Source: a virus. From it: a stretch of DNA of 64,000 nucleotides. A model generated the notes under the pieces. It was not told the DNA's origin. It made no database searches and saw nothing but the letters and a program-made list of their open reading frames with translations. Made by a program: the position numbers and the translations under genes. The DNA lies in the IMG/VR virus record IMGVR_UViG_3300046474_000370, positions 37,111 to 101,110 of that record, one strand, 5' to 3'. This document shows, in pieces, positions 53,964-61,674 of the stretch; position 1 is the first letter of the stretch; each line of letters opens with the position of its first letter.

Positions 53964-54179
53964 TCAGGCCGGCGACAGCTTGCGCAGCGCGGCGGCCACG
54001 TCGGTGAGCGCCCTGACCAGCACGGCGCGGTCGCTCGGGTGCTCGGGCTCCTTGGCCATGTGCTCGACCATCGCATCCGCGTAGCCGATGACGGTCTCCA
54101 TGTCGGTTAGGTGGTCGAGCACGTTCCAGATCGGGAAGCGGCTCAGGTCGATGCGGGTCTCGTCGGTGGTCATGGGCAT
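53964..54179 (-). CDS. lone minus-strand moron gene
   Basis: A 71-aa acidic helical protein (SRFPIWNVLDHLTDMETVIG, ADAMVEHMAKEPEHPSDRAV). It is the only minus-strand gene between 36 and 64 kb and has a candidate promoter of its own. That is the pattern of a moron, expressed from the prophage. Its start may be the third codon (54173). Function unknown. Confidence 0.6.
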   Translation of the reverse strand: MPMTTDETRIDLSRFPIWNVLDHLTDMETVIGYADAMVEHMAKEPEHPSDRAVLVRALTDVAAALRKLSPA

Positions 54180-54293
54180 GTCTCGATGGCGTTCGGGGTG
54201 CCCGGCGCGGCTTATCCCCGGCCGCCGGGGTACAACGTCGGCGACCGGGCGGCTGGTACTGGAGGTACTGGGAGGACCGCGCCGGGCACCCCC

Positions 54294-54323
54294 AGTATCG
54301 AGCCGCCAGTTACTGAGTGTCAA
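54294..54323 (-). promoter_or_regulatory. candidate moron promoter
   Basis: On the minus strand a perfect TTGACA (54323-54318) is followed after 18 bp by GATACT (54299-54294). It points to the lone minus-strand gene, with a leader of about 110 nt. Confidence 0.6.
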
Positions 54324-54370
54324 GCATTGAGTGGCCGATTGAGAACTCTTTTTTTATATGCGAGGTGAAT

Positions 54371-54472
54371 ATGCACGCACGCCTGCGTCCGAACCGCAAC
54401 TGCGGTTGCTCGGTGGAGGACATCGTTTTCCTGATCCTGCTGTGGAATGCCTGTGTTCGCGCGCGCGCTTGA
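54371..54472 (+). CDS. possible micro-protein with hydrophobic helix
   Basis: A 33-aa ORF: basic and Cys-containing start (HARLRPNRNCGCSVEDIVFL) and a hydrophobic end. A GAGGTGA site precedes the ATG, which makes translation likely. Unknown. Confidence 0.45.
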   Translation: MHARLRPNRNCGCSVEDIVFLILLWNACVRARA

Positions 54473-54590
54473 CCGCCTGCTCGACGGTATCTGGGATGTG
54501 ACCGAGCCGCTGGCCGGGCGCTGCCCGGTGTGCGCGTTCTGGCGCGGGGTGCTCTACGGCATCGTGGTCGGTGTGCTGGTGATGCTCTGA
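54447..54590 (+). CDS. small single-pass membrane protein
   Basis: A 47-aa protein (PVFARALDRLLDGIWDVTEP, then CPVCAFWRGVLYGIVVGVLVML). A CxxC precedes a C-terminal hydrophobic helix. It overlaps both the micro-ORF and the next gene's ATG (1 bp). Could be a holin-type or virion-membrane protein; unproven. Confidence 0.5.
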   Translation: MPVFARALDRLLDGIWDVTEPLAGRCPVCAFWRGVLYGIVVGVLVML

Positions 54591-55804
54591 TGGCGGCCAA
54601 GACCGTTGCGCTGGAGCGCTTCGCCGGCATCGCCAACCTGCTCGCGCCCGAGCGCATCAGCAGCTACCCGAGCCGGGAGCGCGCCGACATCGAGCTGGTC
54701 GACGCGCGCAACGTCGTCATCGACAACGCGCACCGGCTCTCGCGCCGGGCCGGGCAGTCGCTGCGGCTGGCCGCGTCCGGCGCTCATTCGCTGTGGTCGA
54801 ACGGGGCGCTGTGCCTGTATGTGGCGGGCGGCGTGATGTACCGGCTGAACCCGGATTTCACCAGCGTGCCGGTGGCCGCCGGGCTGGCCGATGCGGCGCT
54901 GTGCTATGTGGAGGTCAACGGCCGGGTCTACCACTCGAACGGCGACACCAGCGCGGTACTGGACGAGGGCCGGGTGCGCGGCTGGGGTATCGGCCTCGAC
55001 CAGATCACCGTGAGCGCGCGCGCGATCGCCGGCAACCTGGCGGCCGGCACCTACCAGTATGCGCTGACCCTGCTGCGCGAGGATGGCCAGGAGAGCGGCG
55101 CCGGGCTGGCGCGCGCGATCGAGTTGGGCGATGGCGCCGGGCTCGCCTTCAGCTGGGCGGTGCCGGCCGACCCGGCGATCACCCACGCGGCACTGTACCT
55201 GACCCAGCCCAACGGCGAAACCTTGTTGCAGGCGGCCGTGCTGGAGGTCGGGTTGGGCGCCTATGCGTACCTGGGCGGGGCGCGCGCGTTGCCGCTGGCG
55301 ACCCAATGGCTGGACGCGCCGCCGCCGGGCCAGGCGCTGGCCTACTACCGTGGCCGGATTTACATCGCCAGCGGCGCGGTGCTGTACGCCACCGCAGCGC
55401 TGGCCTATGAACACTGCGACCTGCGCGACTTCCTGCTGTTCGACGGCAGCCCGATCGCGTTGCTGGCGGCGGTCGACAACGGCCTGTTCGTCGGCACCGA
55501 GCGCGCCGTCTATTTCCTGGCCGGCGGCACGCTGGCCACCGCCAGCCTGTCCCCGCGGCTGGCGGTGGGCGCGGTGCGCGGTTCGCTGGCCTATGGCGAC
55601 GGCGAGGCCGTCACCGGCCGCCGCGAGCTGTCCGGCCAGGCCGTGGCGCTGTTCGCCACCACCGACGGCATCGTCATGGGCATGCCGGACGGCAGCATGG
55701 TCGAACTGACCCGCGCGCGCTACCGGATGCCGGCCAGCGGGCCGGCCGGCGCGCTGTTCGAGCCGGGCGCGTTCAGCCGCTACCTGCTGGCCATGCAAGG
55801 CTGA
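54590..55804 (+). CDS. phage structural protein, beta-propeller-like (tail hub type)
   Basis: The 404-aa product is beta-rich with repeated blades (ALCLYVAGGVMYRLNPDFTS, ALCYVEVNGRVYHSNGDTSA, AYYRGRIYIASGAVLYATAA, GLFVGTERAVYFLAGG). This resembles phage tail stabilisation/hub proteins (P22 gp10-like position after adaptor). It would join the neck to fibres. The role is inferred from fold pattern and position. Confidence 0.65.
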   Translation: MAAKTVALERFAGIANLLAPERISSYPSRERADIELVDARNVVIDNAHRLSRRAGQSLRLAASGAHSLWSNGALCLYVAGGVMYRLNPDFTSVPVAAGLADAALCYVEVNGRVYHSNGDTSAVLDEGRVRGWGIGLDQITVSARAIAGNLAAGTYQYALTLLREDGQESGAGLARAIELGDGAGLAFSWAVPADPAITHAALYLTQPNGETLLQAAVLEVGLGAYAYLGGARALPLATQWLDAPPPGQALAYYRGRIYIASGAVLYATAALAYEHCDLRDFLLFDGSPIALLAAVDNGLFVGTERAVYFLAGGTLATASLSPRLAVGAVRGSLAYGDGEAVTGRRELSGQAVALFATTDGIVMGMPDGSMVELTRARYRMPASGPAGALFEPGAFSRYLLAMQG

Positions 55805-55835
55805 CCGCCGGCCGCCCCCTACTGCTTCCGCTTGC

Positions 55836-55859
55836 CCCGCCTCGTGCGGGTTTTTTTTT
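55836..55859 (+). terminator. rho-independent terminator
   Basis: CCCGC/GCGGG stem followed by nine T, 31 bp after the propeller gene. Confidence 0.85.
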
Positions 55860-55893
55860 GCCCGCCCCAGGCGGCTCATCTAGGAGAACCATC

Positions 55894-56664
55894 GTGACCC
55901 TTCGCCTTTCGACCGCCTTGCGCGACCACGTCAACCAGAATGGCAGCATCAAGTCGGCGCTGCAAAACGGCCAGATCCTGATCTACACCGGGGCCCAGCC
56001 GGCCACCGCCGATGCGGCCCCGACCGGCACCCTGCTGGCCACCATCACCGCCAGTTCCGCCAGCCGCACCGCCGAGGTACTGGCGACCGGGACCATCACG
56101 CTGTCGGGCAGTTCGGGCACGGTCAGCGCGGTCTCGGTCAACGGGGTGTCGGTGATCGACACCGGCGTCCCCTTCAACAGCACGCTGACCCAGACCGCGG
56201 CCGACCTGGCCGCCGAGATCAACAACGCCGCCTCGTCGCCCGACTACACCGCCACCTCGAGCGGCGCGGTGGTCACGGTCAAGGCCAAGCGCGGCACCGG
56301 CAGCTCGGTCAACGACTTCGTGGTGGCGGTGACGGCGACCGGCATGACGGCCTCGGTGGCGGCGCTGGCCGGGGGCGTGAACGCCAGCAACGGCCTGAAG
56401 TTCGGCACCTCCAGCAGCGGTGTGCTGAGCAAGCTGGCGTCGCAGGTGTGGTCGGGGGTGGCGGGCGCGACCGGCACGGCCGGCTGGTTCCGTTTCACCG
56501 GCTCGGTGGCCGATTCCGGCGTGCTCGACTCGGCCGCCACCGAAATCCGTTTGGACGGGGCGATCTCGACCTCCGGCGCGCAGCTGAACATGTCGTCGAC
56601 CGCGATCACGTCGGGAGCGACGCAGACCATCAGCTCGTTCCCGATCACGCTGCCGACCTCCTGA
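55894..56664 (+). CDS. beta-rich structural protein, homologue of the 40146 gene
   Basis: The 256-aa protein starts at GTG with a TAGGAG site (an in-frame ATG does not fit). Its first and last thirds match the 40146-40550 protein: GTLLATITASSASR, ATGTAGWFRFTGSVADSG and an end AITSGATQTISSFPI. The middle third (about 65-170; a TVSAVSVNGVSVIDTGVPFN type Ig/beta domain) is an insertion absent in the shorter copy. Likely a virion surface protein. Confidence 0.7.
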   Translation: MTLRLSTALRDHVNQNGSIKSALQNGQILIYTGAQPATADAAPTGTLLATITASSASRTAEVLATGTITLSGSSGTVSAVSVNGVSVIDTGVPFNSTLTQTAADLAAEINNAASSPDYTATSSGAVVTVKAKRGTGSSVNDFVVAVTATGMTASVAALAGGVNASNGLKFGTSSSGVLSKLASQVWSGVAGATGTAGWFRFTGSVADSGVLDSAATEIRLDGAISTSGAQLNMSSTAITSGATQTISSFPITLPTS

Positions 56665-56712
56665 GCCCGCGCATTGCGCCGCCGCGCGTCCCCTTCTGAC
56701 AAGGAACTGGCC

Positions 56713-57759
56713 ATGCTGCTATTCATTGATGGATTCGACCATTACGCAACCGCCGACCTGGGCAAGAAGGGGTGGACGGCGACGGGCACCGACCCGACCA
56801 ACCTGGTGGTCAGTGCCAGCGCCGGGCGCCGTGGCGGCGGCGCGCTCGCGCTGGGCGGCGGGGGGAATATCAACGATGTAATGGGCGGCCGCGGCATCGC
56901 CCAGCTGGCCACGGTGGTGATCGGCTTCGCGCATCAGGCCTCGGCCGCCGGCACCACCCTGTGCGCACTGCACGATGCGACCAGCAGCACGCGCCAGGTC
57001 ACGCTCAAGCACAACACGGATGGCACGATCACGGCCTACCGGGGCTCGTCGGTGCTCGGCACCGCGCTGGGGACGTCGACGCTGACGATGACGGCCGGCG
57101 GCTTCAACTTTGTCGAGTGCAAGGCCACGATCCACCCGAGCGCCGGCAGCGTCGAGGTGCGCGTGAACGGGGTCACGTTCATGTCGCTGACCGGGCAGAA
57201 CACGCGCAGTTCGAGCAACAGCTACGCCAACGCGATCCGCCTCGGCTGGGACACCAACCCGCCAGCCGGGACCACGGCCGTGTTTGACGACCTGTACGTG
57301 TGCGACACCAGCGGCAGCGTCAACTATGATTTCCTCGGTGACTGCCGGGTCGATACGGTGTACCCCGTCGCCGATGGTTTCTACGGGGCGTTCACGCCAT
57401 CGACCGGCACCAGCCACTATGCGCTGGTGGACGAGGCGCCGCCGAACACCACCGATTATGTCGATGGCGCCGCCGTGGGCGACCGCGACAGCTACGACTG
57501 CGGCGCGCTGTCCGCGCTGCTGAGCGAGACCGTGTTCGGGGTCCAGGTCAACGCCGCCGCCCTCAAGGATGACAGCGGCACCCGCAGCCTGGCCACGATG
57601 GCGCGTTCTGGCAGCACCAACAGCGACGGCAGCACGGTCGCGCTGGCCACCAGCCAGGGCATCCTGTCGCAGGTGTTCGAGTCCGACCCGGCCAGCGCCG
57701 GCGCGTGGACCGAAAGCGCCGTCAATAGCGCCGAGTTCGGCGTCAAAGTGGCGGCCTGA
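56713..57759 (+). CDS. LamG/concanavalin-like phage structural protein
   Basis: The 348-aa protein has a lectin-like jelly-roll pattern in its first 210 residues (LFIDGFDHYATADLGKKGWT; VRVNGVTFMSLTGQNTRSS; AVFDDLYVCDTSGSVNYDFL) followed by a beta-rich C-terminal part. Similar proteins are found among fibre and tail genes in phages. Probably a receptor-contact or fibre component. Confidence 0.65.
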   Translation: MLLFIDGFDHYATADLGKKGWTATGTDPTNLVVSASAGRRGGGALALGGGGNINDVMGGRGIAQLATVVIGFAHQASAAGTTLCALHDATSSTRQVTLKHNTDGTITAYRGSSVLGTALGTSTLTMTAGGFNFVECKATIHPSAGSVEVRVNGVTFMSLTGQNTRSSSNSYANAIRLGWDTNPPAGTTAVFDDLYVCDTSGSVNYDFLGDCRVDTVYPVADGFYGAFTPSTGTSHYALVDEAPPNTTDYVDGAAVGDRDSYDCGALSALLSETVFGVQVNAAALKDDSGTRSLATMARSGSTNSDGSTVALATSQGILSQVFESDPASAGAWTESAVNSAEFGVKVAA

Positions 57760-57761
57760 CC

Positions 57762-59303
57762 ATGACCGTCGCGCGCGTCAGCCAACTGGCAGTCGAGGTC
57801 CTGCGCAGCGGCATCGCCCCGCTGACGGGCGACATCACCCTGTCTGCACTGACGCTCAGTGGCGCGGCCGGGGTCGGCGCGGCCGGCGACGCCACGCTGG
57901 AACTGCTGACGCTCGATGCCAACAGCGGCGCCGTGGCGCAAGGCAGTGCCACCCTGCCCGGGCTGACGCTGGCGGGTGCGGCACACCTGGCCTACCCGAT
58001 GAGCGGCGCGGTCGATCTCGGCGCCGGCGCCGGCACCATGTTCGCGCTGACCGGGGCCATGACCACCAGCGCCGACAGCAACGGCGATTCGTTCTTCCCC
58101 GAGCTGGTGGTCGAGGGCGGGCTCGACCCGGCGCTGGCGTGGCCGGAGCTGGCCCTGAGCGCCGACGCCGTGGCCGGCACGGTCGCCAGCGGGCGCGCGC
58201 TGCTGACGGCGCCGCTGCTCGAGGGCGGCATCGACGCCGGCGTGCGGCTCCCCGCGTTCACGCTGGCCGCCAGCGGCGAGGCGGCGGCGCTGATCACCGG
58301 CCAGGTGCAGCTGGCGCCGCTGAAGCTGGCCGGGTCGCTGGCGCCGGCCCTGGCACTGCCGCTGCCGGGCGTGGCCGGGACGCTGCTGGCCGGCACCGTG
58401 GCGGCGGCCAGCTGCACCTTGCCGGACTGGACGGTGGCGGCCGATTGGGACCCGGCCGGCGCGCTCGACATGCCGGCCTGGACGCTGGCGGCGGCGGCGC
58501 TGGCCGGCAGCGTGGCCGATGGCCACGCGACGTTCGGGCGGCTGGCCGTCGACGCCCGCCATTACCAGGACACGGTGGCCGCCGGCGCGGTGCTGTTCGG
58601 GGTGCTGACGGCGGACGGCACGGCCGGCGCCGACAACCTGATTGCGGCCCAGGTCAGCCTGCCGCGCCTGACGCTGGCCGGACTGGCGCTGTCCGGCGCG
58701 CGCGGCAGCGCGACCCTGACGCTGCCGCTGGTGACGCTCCACGCGGCCGGCCACAGCCAGACCATCGGCCAGGCCGCGATCGAGCTGCCGGTGCTGCTGG
58801 TGGACGCCGTCGGCGGGGCCCGCCGCGACAGCACGGCCGTCACCACGATCGCACTCAACACCCAGCTGGCGGCGGTGACCCGGTTCGATGCGTTGCCGGC
58901 CAACAGCTTCGCGCGCTTTGGCGGGGTGACGCTGGCCGCCACCGCCGACGGCATCGTCGCGCTGATGGGCGACACCGACCTCGGCCAGCCGATCGCGGCC
59001 ACGCTGGTGGCCGGCGTCAGCGACTATGGCAGCGACAGCATCAAGCGCATCATCGCCGGTTACGTCGGCTACCGCGCCAGCGGCAGCGTCGAGCTGACCC
59101 TGATCGCCGATGGCCACGACGAGTATGTGTACCCGCTGGCGCCGCGCCGCGCCGACGGCGCGCTGCACCCGGCGCGGGTCAAGTTCGGGCGCGGCGCCGA
59201 AGGCCGCTATTGGCAGTGGAAGCTGGCCAACCTGGACGGCGCCGATTTCAGCGTCGACAGCCTTGGCCTGGATGTCGAGACGTTGTCGCGCAAGGTGCGC
59301 TGA
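57762..59303 (+). CDS. repeat-rich virion protein with conserved C-terminal domain
   Basis: The 513-aa product has repeated units of about 22-27 residues with the form (S)ATLxLPxLTLAGxA (e.g. ITLSALTLSGAAGVGAAGDA; ATLELLTLDANSGAVAQGSA; ATLPGLTLAGAAHL). They run to about residue 360. The C-terminal about 140 residues are non-repetitive (ADGIVALMGDTDLGQPIAAT; DEYVYPLAPRRADGALHPAR; WQWKLANLDGADF). The repeats may form a beta-solenoid or fibrous stalk, the end part a cap. Analogous to the tail of the 41351 protein. Confidence 0.65.
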   Translation: MTVARVSQLAVEVLRSGIAPLTGDITLSALTLSGAAGVGAAGDATLELLTLDANSGAVAQGSATLPGLTLAGAAHLAYPMSGAVDLGAGAGTMFALTGAMTTSADSNGDSFFPELVVEGGLDPALAWPELALSADAVAGTVASGRALLTAPLLEGGIDAGVRLPAFTLAASGEAAALITGQVQLAPLKLAGSLAPALALPLPGVAGTLLAGTVAAASCTLPDWTVAADWDPAGALDMPAWTLAAAALAGSVADGHATFGRLAVDARHYQDTVAAGAVLFGVLTADGTAGADNLIAAQVSLPRLTLAGLALSGARGSATLTLPLVTLHAAGHSQTIGQAAIELPVLLVDAVGGARRDSTAVTTIALNTQLAAVTRFDALPANSFARFGGVTLAATADGIVALMGDTDLGQPIAATLVAGVSDYGSDSIKRIIAGYVGYRASGSVELTLIADGHDEYVYPLAPRRADGALHPARVKFGRGAEGRYWQWKLANLDGADFSVDSLGLDVETLSRKVR

Positions 59304-59336
59304 TGCGCGCCCAACCACCCAAAGCAGGGGGCCCGG

Positions 59337-61664
59337 ATGTCTGAATGCTCTGCCACCACGATCGTCACCGACCTGGCCGACCTGGCCCCGGTCTCGGTGA
59401 CACCGTTGCCGCCGCTGCCGGCGCCGCCGCTGCTGGCGCCGCTCGGGCCGTTCGAGGGCGCGCCGCCGATGCCGGAGCTGGCGCCGCTCGATCCGCTGGA
59501 GCCGCCCGAGCAATTCGAGCTGGTCCCGCTGGCGACGCTGCCGTATATGGATTCGGCCGCGTCCGGCGTGGTGCGCGAGGTGCTGGCGCAGACCGGCGAG
59601 CTGGCCGCCAGCGCGCAGGCGCAGGCGATCGCCAACATCGAGGCGCTGGCCGCCTACCAGCCGACGTTTGCCCCGCTGGAGCCACCGCAGGTGCCGACCG
59701 CGCCCGCGGTCACGCTGCCGGCGCTGGGCAGCGCGCCGACCGCGGGCGACCTGACGCCGCAGTTCGCCAGCGCCCCGGTCGCGCCGCAGCTGGGCGCCCC
59801 GCAGGTGCTGGAGCTGGCCGACCCGCCCGTGTTCGATGTGACCGACGTGGCGATCATGGATATCCCGCTGCCGGACCCGTTCGATGCGCTGATGCCGGAC
59901 GAGCCGCAGTTCGCGCCGATCGGGGTGGCGGTCGAGCCGAACGTGGAACTGCCGCCCGTGCCGAGCCTGCTGGCACTGGCGCTGCCCGAACCGCCGCAGG
60001 TGGCGCTGCCGCTGTTTGACGCCGAACTGGGCAGCGGCCCGGCGGTGCCGGAGGCGCGCTTCGTGTATGCCGAGGTGGAATACGCCAGCAGCTTGCTGGG
60101 GGCGCTGCAAGCCCGCTTGAGCCCGCTCGTGGCGGACATGGCGGCGACCGGCATCGACCAGTCGGTCGAGCAGGCGATCTGGGACCGCGCGGCCGACCGC
60201 GAGGCCTTGCTGACCCACCGCGCCACCGGCGAGGCGCTGCGCCTGATGACCGCGCGCGGCTTTCGGATGCCGGAGGCGGCGCTGGTGCGCATCGTCCAGC
60301 AGGCGCTGCAGGGCGGGTTGCACCGCACCGCCGGGCTGCGCCGCGACATCGCGGTCGAGCAGGCGCGCCTGCGCCAGCAGAATTTCCGCTTTGCGCTGGA
60401 AACCGCGACCACGCTGGAGAGCCGCCTGCTGGACCAGGCCAACGCGGCGCAGGCACGCGCGCTGGCCGCCGCCAAGGCCAGTGTCCAGACCGAGATCGCG
60501 ATCTTCAATGCACGGGTCCAGCTGTTCAGCGCCGATGTGCAGGCGTTCGCGGTCAAGGCCAGCGGGTTCCGCGCGCGGCTGGAGGCAGCGCTCGGGGTGA
60601 TCGCCGTCTACCGTTCCCAGCTGGAAGCGCAGCGCACGGTCGGCGAGATCAACGGGCAGAAGGTGGCCATCTACAAGGCCCAGATCGAGGCGGTCCATTT
60701 CATCGTCGACACCTACCGCGCGCGGGTGGACGCGGCCAAGGCGCAGATCGAGGCCAACCAGGCGTTCGTGGATGCCTACCGCGGCCGGATCGACGCCTTC
60801 AAGGCTCAAATCGAGGCCAAGAGCAGCGAATACGACAGCTACGCCGCGCGCGTCAAGGGCCAGGTCGCCAAGGCCGAGCTGTTCGAGCAGCAGGTGCGCA
60901 GCTACCAGTCGCGGGTGGAGGCGTTCGCGGCCCAGGTCAAGGCCAATGTCAGCGTGCAGACGCTGCGCTTCAAGCAGGCCAGCGAATTCCCGCTCGAATT
61001 GTACAAGACGCAGATGCAAGCCTACCAGATCGGGACCGCGGCCAGCGTCGACCAGCTGCGCGCGGTGGCAGGGGTGTTCAGCGCGCGGGTCAAGGCGTTC
61101 GGCGCCGAGGAAGGCGCCAAGGCCGGGCACCTGGACGCGCAGGCCAGGATCGCCGCCGCCAACGCCCAGGCGGCGCTGGCGCAAGCCGAGGTGCTGCTCG
61201 ACACCGGGCGCGCCAACCTGCAAGTGGTGCAGGGTGCGGTCGAGACCGCGCAGGGCAACCTGCGCAGCGCCGGCCAGCTGGCCGGCCAGCTGGCGGCGGC
61301 CGCCATCGCGGCGCAGAGCGTGCATGCGTCGATCGCCGAAAGCGGCTCGCAGTCGGTCGCCAATTCGGCCTCGCGTTCGAGCAGCGACAGCAAAGCGACG
61401 GCCACCAGCAGCAGCACCGGCAGCTCGGCCTCGACCAACGTGGCGCACAGCGCCACCAGCGGCACCTCGACCAGCAATTCGCTCAGCAACACCGAAGGGC
61501 GCAGCTATAACCGCGGGGTCAGCAGCAGCTATTCGGTGCGCATGTCGAGCAACAATTCGACCGCCGTCTCGGCGCATAACTCCTACCTCGGCAGCGTGTC
61601 GATCGGCAGCAGCGCCAGCATGGTGCGCAGCTGCACCGATTCGACCGTGATCTCCGATTCCTGA
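59337..61664 (+). CDS. long coiled-coil virion protein with Ser-rich tail, copy A
   Basis: The 775-aa protein has a Pro-rich N-terminus (about residues 1-240, PPLP/APP repeats), a large helical region (about 240-655) and a Ser/Asn/Thr-rich tail (about 655-775; NSLSNTEGRSYNRG). The helical part has near-regular 21-residue repeats (YxxxIEAxKAQIEA type), so a long coiled coil. It shares its whole layout with the next gene. A virion internal (ejection) or fibre role is possible; the sequence alone does not decide. Confidence 0.7.
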   Translation: MSECSATTIVTDLADLAPVSVTPLPPLPAPPLLAPLGPFEGAPPMPELAPLDPLEPPEQFELVPLATLPYMDSAASGVVREVLAQTGELAASAQAQAIANIEALAAYQPTFAPLEPPQVPTAPAVTLPALGSAPTAGDLTPQFASAPVAPQLGAPQVLELADPPVFDVTDVAIMDIPLPDPFDALMPDEPQFAPIGVAVEPNVELPPVPSLLALALPEPPQVALPLFDAELGSGPAVPEARFVYAEVEYASSLLGALQARLSPLVADMAATGIDQSVEQAIWDRAADREALLTHRATGEALRLMTARGFRMPEAALVRIVQQALQGGLHRTAGLRRDIAVEQARLRQQNFRFALETATTLESRLLDQANAAQARALAAAKASVQTEIAIFNARVQLFSADVQAFAVKASGFRARLEAALGVIAVYRSQLEAQRTVGEINGQKVAIYKAQIEAVHFIVDTYRARVDAAKAQIEANQAFVDAYRGRIDAFKAQIEAKSSEYDSYAARVKGQVAKAELFEQQVRSYQSRVEAFAAQVKANVSVQTLRFKQASEFPLELYKTQMQAYQIGTAASVDQLRAVAGVFSARVKAFGAEEGAKAGHLDAQARIAAANAQAALAQAEVLLDTGRANLQVVQGAVETAQGNLRSAGQLAGQLAAAAIAAQSVHASIAESGSQSVANSASRSSSDSKATATSSSTGSSASTNVAHSATSGTSTSNSLSNTEGRSYNRGVSSSYSVRMSSNNSTAVSAHNSYLGSVSIGSSASMVRSCTDSTVISDS

Positions 61665-61674
61665 AGGGCGACCA

